From Sabulibacter ruber (GTDB lineage Bacteria > Bacteroidota > Bacteroidia > Cytophagales > Hymenobacteraceae): a stretch of DNA of 64,000 bases. Below are positions 1-9,141 of this stretch, one piece after another. The DNA is taken from contig NZ_JAFFID010000001.1 of the NCBI RefSeq assembly GCF_017355955.1, forward strand, positions 1,922,001 to 1,986,000, in the 5' to 3' direction. A model generated the notes under the pieces. That model made no database searches and was not told the origin of the DNA. It worked only from the letters and a program-made list of their open reading frames with translations. Position 1 is the first letter of the stretch; each line of letters opens with the position of its first letter. The translations under genes were made by a program, and so were the position numbers.

Positions 1-1247
1 AAAAGGCCCAATTGCCGGAGCTGCGGGTCAAGTATTCTGAAGCCAAAGCCGAAGCCGAAAACACCCAAAAAGCCCTGAGCGAGAAGCAGCAGGAACTACA
101 GCAGCGCCAGGAACAACTAGAAGCCTCAAAGGCACATTTGCAGGAACTTTGGCGGCAACGCTATGTACTTTTATCAGAGGGCTTACAGCCGCAAACCGAG
201 AAGCATCGCTTACAGCAAGCCTTGCAACAGGCTGCTCAGACGCTGCAAACCACCGAAACCGCTTTGCAGCGGGAGCAGGAACAACTGAACTTACTGGCGC
301 ACCAGCTCTCCACCAAGCAGCAGGAGCAGCATACTAACAACCAAGCCCAGTCTGAATTGGAAACGGCCCTGTTGCAAAAAATCAAACCGCTGGGCTACTT
401 GTCCATCGCAGAGCTGCAGGCCTTGCTCCTTTCTGAAGAAGAATTCCGCCGTCTACGAACAGAACAGGATAGGCTGGAAAAAACGCTGACCCAGCTGGAG
501 CACAGCCTGCAACAATGCCGCACGGAGTACCAGACCGAGAAAGAACGGCACCTCACCGAGCTGACGCTGGGAGAACTGCAACCGCTCATCCAAACCCTGG
601 AGGAAGAGAAGAACCAGCACCTGGCCCAGATAGGGCGATTGGAGATGCAGTTGCAGCAAGACACTGATCTGCGGGAGAAACACCGCCAACTCACCCATCA
701 ACTGGATGTGCAGAAAGGCGAGGCAGCCCGTTGGGCCCGGCTGGCCAACCTCATCGGGTCTGCCGATGGCAAGAAGTTCAGTAAATACGCCCAAAGCCTC
801 ACCCTGGCGAGGTTGGTAGAACTGGGCAACCGCCACCTGCACCACCTCAATGACCGCTACCGCATCCTGAAAAGCAACGACAATGAACTGGAGCTGCAGA
901 TTCTGGACACCTACCAGGGCGATGCCGTGCGGTCAGTTAACTCCCTTTCCGGGGGTGAAAGCTTTTTGGTGAGTCTGGCGCTGGCCCTCGGATTGTCTGA
1001 TCTGGCCAGCCACAAAGCCCAGATTCATTCCCTGTTCATTGACGAAGGCTTCGGGACGCTGGACGCCGACACGCTGGATGTTGCCATGGATGCCCTGGAA
1101 AGCCTGCAAGCCAGCGGTAAGATGATTGGTATTATCTCGCACGTAGAAGCACTGAAAGAACGCATCAGCACGCAGATTGTGGTAGAGAAACAGGCCGGCG
1201 GCCGCAGCGAGATCAGGGTAGTGAGCGGGAATGTGCTGGCTCTGTAA
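1..1247 (+). CDS. sbcC: Exonuclease subunit SbcC, C-terminal part (5' end outside window)
   Basis: SbcC is the SMC/Rad50-like ATPase of the SbcCD nuclease, which opens and cuts DNA hairpins and broken ends. The reading frame is open from the left edge (frame starting at base 3), so the gene is truncated by the window and has no visible start. Counting from the TTG at 12, a long Gln/Glu-rich coiled coil fills residues 1-240. Next come a conserved block around KKFSKYAQSLTLARL (254-268), the ABC signature LSGGE (near 312), a Walker B plus D-loop in SLFIDEGFGTLD (340-351) and an H-loop His in IISHVE (near 376). The Walker A and the zinc-hook CxxC are absent here and must lie upstream. The family is certain. 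sbcD is not visible and would be expected just left of the window. Confidence 0.95.
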   Translation, partial: KAQLPELRVKYSEAKAEAENTQKALSEKQQELQQRQEQLEASKAHLQELWRQRYVLLSEGLQPQTEKHRLQQALQQAAQTLQTTETALQREQEQLNLLAHQLSTKQQEQHTNNQAQSELETALLQKIKPLGYLSIAELQALLLSEEEFRRLRTEQDRLEKTLTQLEHSLQQCRTEYQTEKERHLTELTLGELQPLIQTLEEEKNQHLAQIGRLEMQLQQDTDLREKHRQLTHQLDVQKGEAARWARLANLIGSADGKKFSKYAQSLTLARLVELGNRHLHHLNDRYRILKSNDNELELQILDTYQGDAVRSVNSLSGGESFLVSLALALGLSDLASHKAQIHSLFIDEGFGTLDADTLDVAMDALESLQASGKMIGIISHVEALKERISTQIVVEKQAGGRSEIRVVSGNVLAL

Positions 1248-1410
1248 TCTGTAAAGGTTTATGTAAGTTTCAGCAGCTCTTAAAATGCAGGTTCATGGCC
1301 TGCTTCCTACTTCCAACTAAGCGGTAATGGCTCCTTCTCCCCCGAAGCGCCCATCAGTTTGGTTAGCTATTTAAGACCTGCTTTACTTAAAATCAGACCA
1401 AACCAGTTCA

Positions 1411-1640
1411 CTGGCGCGAGACTTCAGTCTCGTGCCTCCGGATAAAGCGAGTCTCCAGACTCGCCGGGAACCACAACCTGGAAATGTGGTTCAGAAGGCG
1501 CCAAAGGTAAGCCGAAAACGAAGGTACAGGTGTACATCTGGTCTATAGTTCCTCAGCAAAACTGGCTTCGCTGCGGCAGCAGCGAGGGGAGTCAGAGACT
1601 CCCCGTTATCTGTAAGCACGAGTCTGGAGACTCGCGCCAG
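1411..1640. repeat. REP-like composite palindromic element, family A
   Basis: This element fills most of the 490-base gap between sbcC and the nuclease gene. Its ends are 25-base inverted repeats (1411-1435 and 1616-1640) that match at 22 positions. Each end folds on itself: GAGACTTCAGTCTC on the left, and GAGTCTCCAGACTC on the right (read inverted). Two of the three differences are a compensating pair (A-T to T-A) that keeps the stem; the third is in the loop. Two further GAGTC/GACTC hairpins lie inside, at 1447-1464 and 1586-1604, and a stem GAACCACA/TGTGGTTC sits at 1468-1492. There is no transposase in it. It resembles paired REP sequences (REPINs) moved by RAYT-type transposases, which is inference. 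The rest of 1248-1737 shows nothing I can name. Confidence 0.8.
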
Positions 1641-1737
1641 TATCTGCTCGTATTCTTATCTCGGCTAATTCTTCTAGCAACGGGGCTCTCTGTTTCTCAC
1701 CCCATTTTCAGAAATCAGCTTGAAAACAAAGGTTAGC

Positions 1738-2523
1738 TTAATCAGCGCAGACTTTGCAGGGGGTGCGTCTTTCCTTTTGGGCCTGGGTTAAAGTGATAGA
1801 GGTGATGGTGCTTTTGCATTGCTCCAGCAGATGGCAGTTTTTGTCTACGTGAAAGGTTTTGGAGCCTTTGCTTTGGCAGATCATCACTTTTCCGCCTTTG
1901 GTAATGGCAGAAGGTTTAGGGGAAGACGTCTGTTTGGAGGCACTGCTGGCGTTCTCAGTGTCTGCATCTTCAGAGGCGGCTCCCTTGCCGCGGCGGCTTT
2001 GGCGGAACTCCCAAGGGGCCTGTGGCGATGGTCCGGCCCAGAGTCCGCGTTTCTCTGCGCGGGCTTCGGCTTCCAGGCGGGCCAGTTCCTGGTCTTTGGA
2101 GTAAGCAGTGTAGTGCCAGGCAAATCCGTTTTTCACCAGTTCCTGGTTCAGGCTCCGGCCATCGGGCAAAATGATCTCGCCCACGGTGCGGCCGTAGCGG
2201 TCCACATCCTGCACCACCAGCTCCACAAACTTCCCGAACACCAGATCAGAGGTAAACTGACGGGCCCGGGTACCGTAATCCTGGTTCTTTTCGGGGCAGT
2301 CTACGCCTTGCAGCCTTACCCGTAAGGGCTTTCCGTCTTTCAACAATTCTACGGTATCGCCGTCTTTGATGGCAATGACCTTGTATCCGTTCTCGGTGGC
2401 TTGTTCCTCCGTTTTGGCTGGGTTCTGTTCTTGGCTATAATCCTTACTTTGTTGGCAGCCAAGCAGAATTCCGAGGCAAAGAAGCCAGACCAAGGCTTTT
2501 GAGAAGGCGATGGGTGAGCGCAT
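1738..2523 (-). CDS. Thermonuclease-family (SNase) lipoprotein with C-terminal Cys module
   Basis: A predicted exported, lipid-anchored nuclease that cuts DNA or RNA with Ca2+. I chose the ATG at 2523 because it gives a clean lipoprotein signal ending in LLGC (Cys23); the longer reading frame from 2574 adds 17 residues ahead of the signal. The SNase fold spans about residues 47-165. Residues aligning with the staphylococcal nuclease active site are present: Asp54/Asp56, Arg70, Asp75 and Glu78 (in RLQGVDCPE), and Arg112 in DRYGR. A Ser/Ala-rich linker (175-205) leads to a small tail with Cys216, His225, Cys230, Cys236 and a final PCKVC. That tail resembles the short H-C...PCxVC module appended to other SNase and ComEC-like proteins. 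The gene is monocistronic and divergent from amt. Confidence 0.88.
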   Translation of the reverse strand: MRSPIAFSKALVWLLCLGILLGCQQSKDYSQEQNPAKTEEQATENGYKVIAIKDGDTVELLKDGKPLRVRLQGVDCPEKNQDYGTRARQFTSDLVFGKFVELVVQDVDRYGRTVGEIILPDGRSLNQELVKNGFAWHYTAYSKDQELARLEAEARAEKRGLWAGPSPQAPWEFRQSRRGKGAASEDADTENASSASKQTSSPKPSAITKGGKVMICQSKGSKTFHVDKNCHLLEQCKSTITSITLTQAQKERRTPCKVCAD

Positions 2524-2888
2524 AGTGTAAGTGCAAATATGTTGTTTAGATGATGATACGAAGAAAGCGAACAATTGACTTTAGACCCAAGGTAGGAAAT
2601 CTGCCCTTTCTGACTATTAAAGTTCTCCAGATGTTCTCAAAAACTTTAACCCTTCCCTTAAAATCTTAAAATTGTGAATTTCTAAAATGAGCCTAGGTCC
2701 TTTTATGAAAGTGGCAGACTAAGGATACAGCCAACAACACTGGTTGAGGATTCATTAAAATGCAAGATTTAAATTTCTCAACATCAAACATGTTTGGTTA
2801 TCCATTTTGCAATGTTACCGTTTTATTATTGAAAATTCTTTACCATATTAGACTGCCAAACTTTTACAAACATTATTTCAGGTACCTT
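2524..2888. promoter_or_regulatory. Divergent intergenic region, nuclease / ammonium transporter
   Basis: A 365-base AT-rich spacer that must hold the promoters of both flanking genes. The reading frame of amt stays open back to 2760, but the 43 extra residues look like translated spacer, not a leader. I could not pick out a convincing promoter box or an NtrC-type sigma-54 site here. Confidence 0.4.
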
Positions 2889-4244
2889 ATGATCACTTCT
2901 ACTGCTACGGCCTCTAAGCCTGCCAAAGCGCCACCGGTCACTAAGCTGTCCAAGATTCCTTTCATCTTGCTGGTGATTGTGGTGGGACTGACCTTCGTTT
3001 TCCCGTCTATCCCCAAGGCAGCCTCGCCTGCCGAACTGAGTTCCGCGGATATGGCCTGGATGCTCACCGCCACGGCGTTTGTGTTGCTCATGACTCCGGG
3101 ACTGGCCTTTTTCTACGGCGGCATGGTGAACCGCAAGAACGTGATCTCCACCATGCTGCAGAGCTTTATCTGTATGGCCATGCTCACGGTTATCTGGGTG
3201 GTTTTTGGGTTTAGCCTGGCCTTCGGCGATTCTGTAGGAGGCGTTTTCGGGAACCCGGCTACGTTTTTCATGATGCAGAACGTGTTGGATGGCGCTCCCT
3301 GGGAACTGGCTCCCACCATTCCGCTGGCTTTGTTTGCCATGTTCCAGCTGAAATTCGCCATTATCACGCCCGCCCTCATTACCGGGGCATTTGCCGAGCG
3401 CATCCGGTTTACGTCTTACACTGTTTTCATCCTGCTTTTCTTCATTTTCATTTACGCCCCTTTGGCGCACGCCACCTGGCACCCAGAAGGTATCTTGTTC
3501 AAACTGGGTGTTCTTGATTTTGCGGGCGGTACGGTGGTGCACATGTCGGCGGGTTGGGCGGCACTGGCCTCGGCCATTTTCCTGAAAAGAAGAAACGAAG
3601 CCACGCACTCCCCGGCTATGATCACGTTTGTGCTGCTGGGCACCGGTCTGCTGTGGTTTGGGTGGTTTGGTTTCAACGCCGGTTCTGCCATGGGAGCCAA
3701 CTCTCTGGCCGCAACGGCTCTGGCTACCACCATGACCGCCTCGGCAGCGGCGGCGCTGGCCTGGATTTTCTTTGATGCCGTGAAAGGCCGCAAGCCATCG
3801 GCAATGGGTACCTGCATTGGCGCAGTGGTAGGCCTGGTAGCTATTACTCCGGCCGCCGGGTTTGTAACCATGCCGCACTCCATTGCTATTGGCGTGATCT
3901 CTGCGGTCATCAGCAACCTATTGGTAGACCTGCGTTCGCGCACCAGCATTGACGATACCCTGGATGTGTTCCCCTGCCACGGCGTGGGCGGAATGGTGGG
4001 CATGCTGCTGACCGGTGTGTTTGCGAACAAAAGCGTGAACCCCGCCATTGCGGACCAAGGCTTGCTCTTTGGCGAAACCAAACTGTTCATCGCCCAATTT
4101 GGCGCCCTCATTGGCGTGTCTATCTTCGCGTTTGTTGGTTCCTGGCTTCTGTTGAAAGTAACCGACCTGATCTCACCATTACGCGTGTCTGGCGAGGAAG
4201 AGCAACTTGGCCTTGACCTTTCACAGCACGACGAAAAGATGTAA
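2889..4244 (+). CDS. amt: Ammonium transporter, Amt family
   Basis: An inner-membrane channel that takes up ammonium. Starting at the ATG at 2889 gives 451 residues, the usual size for bacterial Amt with a cleavable or N-terminal hydrophobic segment (23-40). The twin pore histidines are present: His218 in VVHMSAGW and His364 in CHGVGGMVG. The family block MTPGLAFFYGGMVNRKN (68-84) and LLWFGWFGFNAGSA (254-267) are also present, and eleven or so hydrophobic helices follow. The first ATG of the open frame (2760) would add 43 poorly hydrophobic residues and is unlikely. No glnK (PII) gene follows, unlike in many bacteria; the gene ends in a strong hairpin. Nitrogen control is likely but not visible. 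Confidence 0.95.
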   Translation: MITSTATASKPAKAPPVTKLSKIPFILLVIVVGLTFVFPSIPKAASPAELSSADMAWMLTATAFVLLMTPGLAFFYGGMVNRKNVISTMLQSFICMAMLTVIWVVFGFSLAFGDSVGGVFGNPATFFMMQNVLDGAPWELAPTIPLALFAMFQLKFAIITPALITGAFAERIRFTSYTVFILLFFIFIYAPLAHATWHPEGILFKLGVLDFAGGTVVHMSAGWAALASAIFLKRRNEATHSPAMITFVLLGTGLLWFGWFGFNAGSAMGANSLAATALATTMTASAAAALAWIFFDAVKGRKPSAMGTCIGAVVGLVAITPAAGFVTMPHSIAIGVISAVISNLLVDLRSRTSIDDTLDVFPCHGVGGMVGMLLTGVFANKSVNPAIADQGLLFGETKLFIAQFGALIGVSIFAFVGSWLLLKVTDLISPLRVSGEEEQLGLDLSQHDEKM

Positions 4245-4272
4245 CTCTATTTTAGAACTGGTTTCCTGAAAT

Positions 4273-4311
4273 CGGGCCAGAAACAGCCAAAAGTGGTTTG
4301 TTTCTGGCCCG
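4273..4311 (+). terminator. Intrinsic terminator of amt
   Basis: A perfect 13-base stem (4273-4285 with 4299-4311; arm CGGGCCAGAAACA) followed by TTTCATTT, 29 bases after the amt stop codon. Confidence 0.8.
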
Positions 4312-4531
4312 TTTCATTTAGGCAGGTTCTGCAGAATCTACTCAGTAGAAAGCGCTGCTCTCTCCACCTCAGGGTTGAGGCAACCAGCAGAAGCCGGATA
4401 AGCAGAAAGGCGGAAATTCAGAAATCACAGGCCTAACAAACTTAATTTATTACAATCATCTTCCTGCTTTTCATACAAAACACCTGCATCAACGCCCCGT
4501 AAAATACAACTAAGACCAACAAGGTAAGACT

Positions 4532-4834
4532 ATGAAAAATCTGAAGATAGCTTTTACCATGCTTTGCTCGGTAGTTATATTGGGCGGCAGCATGACTCAT
4601 GAGGCACAAGCCCAGGAAGTAAAGAAAGAAAAGAAAGGCTGGAGTAAAAAAGCCAAAGGAGCCGTGATTGGCGGAACCGGTGGAGCGGCCGCGGGAGCCA
4701 TTATTGGCGGCGGGAAAGGTGCCGTGATTGGTGCGGCGGCCGGTACCGTAGCCGGCGGGGCCATTGGTAGAAAAAAGGATAAAAAGAAAGATCCTAAACG
4801 CTTCAGACAATACGCCAACAAATATAACAACTAA
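4532..4834 (+). CDS. Small exported glycine-zipper protein
   Basis: A 100-residue protein with a Sec signal peptide ending near EAQAQ (residues 1-28), a lysine-rich stretch, then a glycine-zipper segment of about 45 residues with repeated GAVIG and GAAAG units (44-80) and a basic tail. Glycine-zipper proteins of this type insert in or line the outer membrane; no enzyme activity is expected. The gene stands alone between amt and a convergent TonB receptor and shares a two-way terminator with the latter. The size, signal peptide and composition make it a real gene, but its role is unknown. Confidence 0.82.
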   Translation: MKNLKIAFTMLCSVVILGGSMTHEAQAQEVKKEKKGWSKKAKGAVIGGTGGAAAGAIIGGGKGAVIGAAAGTVAGGAIGRKKDKKKDPKRFRQYANKYNN

Positions 4835-4857
4835 CCCTTTTAGGCTTCTAGTCTAGT

Positions 4858-4894
4858 AAAAAGGCCACCTCTCCTGTGAGAAGGTGGCCTTTTT
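4858..4894. terminator. Bidirectional terminator
   Basis: A perfect 13-base stem AAAAAGGCCACCT / AGGTGGCCTTTTT with an 11-base loop. It lies between two convergent genes, has an A-run on one side and a T-run on the other, and can therefore end both transcripts. Confidence 0.85.
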
Positions 4895-4967
4895 TAATAG
4901 GTCATAAAATAAAATAAATAAACAGTTTTAAGGCTGCTTTTCTGAAAAGGAACCCGAAACGGAAGCC

Positions 4968-7436
4968 TTAATTCTGGCCGCCTTCGCGTTCTGGTCCGGC
5001 AGGTAGTTCTCCCTCGTTCTGGTTTCTTTCCTCGCGTTGGGCATTGGTTTTACCAAACCGGAAACTGAAGCCCAGGAACACCAACTGGCTTTGTGGCTTG
5101 TAGCGGCTCCGTTCCTCCAGCTCGCCCTCAATAAAAGTGTAGGAGTTGAAGCGCATGGTGTTGAACAAGTCCTGCACCCGCAGAATGATGTTGCCCCGGC
5201 CGCCCATGATCTCCTTGCGGGCGCTCAGGCTGGTGACAAAGAACGATGAACGCTCTCCCTGCAAGGTCACCATTGGCGATCTGTAATTCAATGAAAGCTG
5301 CACCTCCGTTTTATGCGGCAAGGTGAAGTTGGAGTTCAGGCGGCTGGTCCAGCTGAACCGGCTGTTGGTGGCCAGCCCCTGCTCAGAGGCGTCTATTTTG
5401 TAGTTGAACCCCGAGGCATTGGCATTAAGGCGCCACCAGGAAGTCAAATCAGCCGAGCCGGTCAACTCCAGACCGTAGGACTCTCCCGAGGCAATGTTAG
5501 CGAAGGTAGACAGCGTGGCGTTCTGCCCCTCTTCGTTCACAAACGGTGTCCTGATGGTCTGTACCACGTCGGTCATTTTGCGGTAGAAAACCCCGGCCGT
5601 AATGGTGGCATGGTCCCAGAAACGCAGGTAGTTGGCCTCATAGGAATCAATGAATTCAGGAGTAAGGGCCGGATTTCCCTGTCTTAAGTTCAGGGAATCT
5701 GAGATATCAAGGAACGGGTTCAGTTGCCGGGTACCGGGCCGGTCAATGCGACGGCTGTACGAGGTCTGGATTTTCTGTTCCTCGGAGAATTCATAGGTCA
5801 GGAACAAACTGGGGAAAAGGTTTAGGTAACTGGGTTTGTTGCGCTGGTTCTGCGTCACCTGGTTAATGACCAGATTGGTTTGTTCCAGCCGTGCGCCCAG
5901 CTGGTAGCTGAATTTGTTCAGGGCGTTGCCATAGTTCCCGTACACGGCGTGCACCCATTCATCATAGACAAAGTGGTTGGTTCTGCCAATGCTGTTCACA
6001 AAGCGGCCGGCGGTGTTGTCAAAATCAAGGGCTTGCACATCGGCATCGTTCCGCTCAAAGGTGCTGCGGTAACCCGCCTCCCATTTGCCTTTCTCACTGA
6101 ACGGATGCACGTAATCTGCCTGCAGAGAGAACTCACGCTCTTTCTCCAGCACATTATTTTTCTGCCAGGAATTTCGGCCGGCCAAAGCCACTCCCTCGGG
6201 ATTGAAGTAAGACTGGCGGAAATCATCGGCTCCGTTTTCCTCTTCCAGGTTGAACACGGCATCAGCGGTCAGTTCCCGGCCCGGACGGTCAAAGGTCTTG
6301 CGGTAACCCAGGGTGTATTCAAAGAGGTTGCTGGTTTCATCGCCTACGGTGGTTCTGGTAGAGGTGCTGTTCAGGTCTTTGTTTTCTTCCAGGAACCGGT
6401 AATTGGTGAAGCCCTCGTTATCGCGGTAGCCGTAGCGGTACAGCACAGACCCCGTAATGCTTTGGTTGTCGGTGAGCTGGTAATCGGCCCCGAAACGTAT
6501 GTTGTGGTTGCCGCGGTGGTTGGTGTTCTCAGATACCTGCTCCTGGTAGGTGGTGGTGTCTCGGCCGGCTTGGGTGGTAAAGTAGTTGGTGCGGAACTGG
6601 TTTCCGGTGCCTTTCCGTACATCCTGCCTGAAATCATAATTAGAGAACAGGTTCAGCTTGCCAAAACGGTAGTTGAGGTTGAGCGAGGTGTTGTAGCGCC
6701 CGCCCCAGCTGGCATTGGCCGAGGCCATGCCGTTGAGGCCGCGCTGTTTCTCCTTTTTCAGGATGATGTTCAGCACGCCGCCCGTTCCGCTGGGGTCATA
6801 TTTAGACGACGGATTGGTGATAACCTCTACCCGCTCAATGGTGCTGGCCGGAATCTGGTCCAGCCCCAGGCCGCTCAGGGCCGAAGGTTTACCGTCAATG
6901 AGAATGGTGATGTTGGAGGTACCGCGCATGCTCACGGTGCCTTCCTGGTCCACGGTGACGGAGGGCACGTTCTGCATCACGTCTACCGCCGTTCCGCCCA
7001 CGGTGGAAAGGTCCTGCCCTACGTTGTACACTCTTCTATCCAGCCCGTACTCTACCTGCGCCCGCTGACCTACCACTTCCACGGCCCGCAACTGCTGGCT
7101 CGCCGACCGGAAAGCCACCACGCCCAGGTCTACATTCGGCTTTGCCGCCGTCACCTGAATGTTAGGCACCACGCGGGTAGCATACCCCACAAACGAAACC
7201 TTCAGGTGATACCGGCCGGCAGAAACGGGAGCAATCTCAAAAGAGCCGTCTCCGTCTACCAGGGCACTGGCTACAATGGAAGAATCTGCTCCGGCCAGCA
7301 ACGCGGCCGTGGCGTAGCCTACCGGCTGCTTGGTGGTGGCATCTTGCAGTTTGCCCGTGATTTTACCCTGGGCCTGGGCAGTAGTATAGCTGAACGAAAA
7401 GACACAGGTAAGAAAAAACAGGAGGAAATGTTTCAT
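4968..7436 (-). CDS. TonB-dependent outer-membrane receptor (OMP beta-barrel type)
   Basis: An 822-residue outer-membrane protein. It has a signal peptide (about 1-22, TAQAQG), a carboxypeptidase-regulatory-like domain (24-105), a TonB plug (about 115-215, with VTVDQEGTVSMRG and the LIDGKPSALSG segment) and a long beta-barrel rich in Tyr/Asn/Arg strands (about 240-800). This layout matches the outer-membrane beta-barrel family found in Bacteroidota next to TonB plugs, not SusC: no SusD partner follows and the length is shorter than the usual 1,000 residues. The substrate cannot be read from the sequence. The last 20 residues are hydrophilic (RNQNEGELPAGPEREGGQN) and lie after the final strand, which is slightly unusual. 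Confidence 0.9.
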   Translation of the reverse strand: MKHFLLFFLTCVFSFSYTTAQAQGKITGKLQDATTKQPVGYATAALLAGADSSIVASALVDGDGSFEIAPVSAGRYHLKVSFVGYATRVVPNIQVTAAKPNVDLGVVAFRSASQQLRAVEVVGQRAQVEYGLDRRVYNVGQDLSTVGGTAVDVMQNVPSVTVDQEGTVSMRGTSNITILIDGKPSALSGLGLDQIPASTIERVEVITNPSSKYDPSGTGGVLNIILKKEKQRGLNGMASANASWGGRYNTSLNLNYRFGKLNLFSNYDFRQDVRKGTGNQFRTNYFTTQAGRDTTTYQEQVSENTNHRGNHNIRFGADYQLTDNQSITGSVLYRYGYRDNEGFTNYRFLEENKDLNSTSTRTTVGDETSNLFEYTLGYRKTFDRPGRELTADAVFNLEEENGADDFRQSYFNPEGVALAGRNSWQKNNVLEKEREFSLQADYVHPFSEKGKWEAGYRSTFERNDADVQALDFDNTAGRFVNSIGRTNHFVYDEWVHAVYGNYGNALNKFSYQLGARLEQTNLVINQVTQNQRNKPSYLNLFPSLFLTYEFSEEQKIQTSYSRRIDRPGTRQLNPFLDISDSLNLRQGNPALTPEFIDSYEANYLRFWDHATITAGVFYRKMTDVVQTIRTPFVNEEGQNATLSTFANIASGESYGLELTGSADLTSWWRLNANASGFNYKIDASEQGLATNSRFSWTSRLNSNFTLPHKTEVQLSLNYRSPMVTLQGERSSFFVTSLSARKEIMGGRGNIILRVQDLFNTMRFNSYTFIEGELEERSRYKPQSQLVFLGFSFRFGKTNAQREERNQNEGELPAGPEREGGQN

Positions 7437-7639
7437 GCAGGAGAAAAATTAAGGGGGTATGCGTATTAAAAACGTGCTCTTTTAGTTAAAACGGCCTAAA
7501 AACACGAACGTGTACAGAAGTTCCTGTTTATTAGAGCCTGCATCTTTACAAAGGTTTAAACTTGCCGTAATTTTTTCTTAAAACAACCTAACCGGGGTTC
7601 TGTTTTGAGCCTGTTTCTGGCATAAGCTACCCAAAACAA

Positions 7640-7666
7640 AAAGGCCCGGGCAGAGCCCAGGCCTTT
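7640..7666 (-). terminator. Intrinsic terminator of lpdA
   Basis: A 12-base stem (7640-7651 with 7655-7666) with one G-U wobble, followed on the minus strand by TTTTTGTTTTGG, just beyond the lpdA stop codon. Confidence 0.8.
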
Positions 7667-7688
7667 GAAAGTTATAAGCAGGTAGCTA

Positions 7689-9083
7689 CTACAAGTGGAT
7701 TACCTCACCATAAGCGGCAGCGGCAGCTTCCATCACGGCTTCAGACATGGTAGGGTGCGGGTGCACGGATTTGATGATCTCGTGGCCGGTAGTCTCCAGT
7801 TTACGGGCAACTACTACCTCGGCAATCATATCGGTTACGCCGGCACCAATCATGTGGGCACCCAGGAACTCACCGTACTTGGCGTCAAAGATCACTTTCA
7901 CGAAACCGTCTTTATTACCACCGGCGCTGGCCTTACCAGACGCAGAGAATGGGAATTTACCCACTTTGATCTCGCGGCCCAGTTCACGGCACTCTTTCTC
8001 AGTGTAGCCCACAGAAGCGATCTCTGGGATGCAGTACGTACAGCCCGGGATGTTTTTGTAATCCAATGGCTCTGGGTTGTGACCGGTGATGGCCTCTACG
8101 CAGATGATACCCTCGGCAGAAGCCACGTGCGCCAAAGCTGGACCTTTCACGATGTCCCCGATGGCGTAAATGCCCGGTACGTTGGTGCGGTAGAAATCAT
8201 CGGTAATCACACGTCCGCGCTCTACGGCAACCCCCAGCTCCTCAAGACCCAGGTTCTCCAGGTTGGTCTGGATACCTACCGCAGACAGTACGATGTCGGC
8301 CTGAATGGTTTCTTCGCCTTTGGCGGTTTTGATTTTCACCACGCAACCTTCGCCGGAAGTATCCACGCTCAATACTTCTGAGCTGGTCATGATGTTCACG
8401 CCGGCTTTCTTGAACGATTTCTCCAGTTGCTTGGAAACTTCTTCGTCTTCTACCGGCACAATGTTAGGCAGGTACTCTACCACGGTTACCTCGGTACCCA
8501 TGGCGTTGTAGAAATACGCGAACTCAATGCCTATGGCGCCGGAACCTACTACTACCATTTTCTTGGGCTGCTGCTCCAATACCATGGCCTGACGGTACCC
8601 GATGATCTTTTTGCCATCAATAGGCAGGTTCGGCAACTCGCGGGAACGCGCTCCAGTGGCCAGGATGATGTGGGCGGCTTCGTAAATCTCGGCTTTGCCG
8701 TCGGCAGAAGTCACTTCCAGCTGGCCTGGGGCCTTCAGTTTGCCGTAACCGGCGATATGGTCAATTTTGTTTTTGCGGAACAGGAACTGGATGCCTTTGC
8801 TCATGCCCTGGGCCACGCCCCGGCTGCGGGCTACCACTGCTCCAAAATCAGCGCTGGCATCGGCTACGTTAATGCCGTAATCTTTGGCATGCTGAATGTA
8901 CTCAAACACTTGAGCGCTCTTAAGCAGCGCTTTGGTAGGGATACAGCCCCAGTTAAGACAGATACCGCCTAACTCAGCTTTCTCTACCACGCCAACTTTC
9001 ATACCCAATTGCGATGCGCGGATGGCGGCTACGTACCCTCCCGGGCCGCTACCAACCACTATCAAATCATATTTTGATGCCAT
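7689..9083 (-). CDS. lpdA: Dihydrolipoyl dehydrogenase (E3)
   Basis: The FAD-dependent E3 subunit shared by pyruvate and 2-oxoglutarate dehydrogenases and the glycine cleavage system; it reoxidises dihydrolipoamide with NAD+. From the ATG at 9083 it has 464 residues, the usual length. It shows the FAD-binding VVGSGPGGYVAA (9-20), the redox pair Cys42/Cys47 in GGICLNWGCIPTKA, a second nucleotide-binding motif (VVGSGAIGIEFA), and the C-terminal His443-Glu448 pair in HPHPTMSEAVME. The upstream ATG at 9113 is rejected because it lies inside the promoter box. The gene is transcribed alone, with its own promoter and terminator. Confidence 0.97.
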   Translation of the reverse strand: MASKYDLIVVGSGPGGYVAAIRASQLGMKVGVVEKAELGGICLNWGCIPTKALLKSAQVFEYIQHAKDYGINVADASADFGAVVARSRGVAQGMSKGIQFLFRKNKIDHIAGYGKLKAPGQLEVTSADGKAEIYEAAHIILATGARSRELPNLPIDGKKIIGYRQAMVLEQQPKKMVVVGSGAIGIEFAYFYNAMGTEVTVVEYLPNIVPVEDEEVSKQLEKSFKKAGVNIMTSSEVLSVDTSGEGCVVKIKTAKGEETIQADIVLSAVGIQTNLENLGLEELGVAVERGRVITDDFYRTNVPGIYAIGDIVKGPALAHVASAEGIICVEAITGHNPEPLDYKNIPGCTYCIPEIASVGYTEKECRELGREIKVGKFPFSASGKASAGGNKDGFVKVIFDAKYGEFLGAHMIGAGVTDMIAEVVVARKLETTGHEIIKSVHPHPTMSEAVMEAAAAAYGEVIHL

Positions 9084-9110
9084 GTGTCTGGATGTAAGGT
9101 TATGTACAGG

Positions 9111-9141
9111 CAAAGCTACATCATAATCGGGCTTTTGCCAA
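9111..9141 (-). promoter_or_regulatory. Bacteroidota-type promoter of lpdA
   Basis: On the minus strand TAGCTTTG (9118 down to 9111) fits the -7 consensus TAnnTTTG. TTG at 9141-9139 lies 20 bases upstream, the spacing expected for the -33 element. The predicted start of transcription is about 20 bases before the ATG at 9083. The rest of the 303-base gap to 9386 shows nothing clear apart from a weak copy of the dispersed palindrome near 9158-9195. Confidence 0.65.

Noticed and set aside
1530..1736. 68-residue plus-strand open frame
   Set aside because: It runs through the family A palindromic element and has no protein features.
2826..3878. 350-residue minus-strand open frame
   Set aside because: Shadow of the ammonium transporter; Gln/His/Arg-rich composition typical of antisense frames.
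5880..7469. 529-residue plus-strand open frame
   Set aside because: It is antisense to the TonB receptor gene and reads as a translated complement of the barrel; no start signal or domain.
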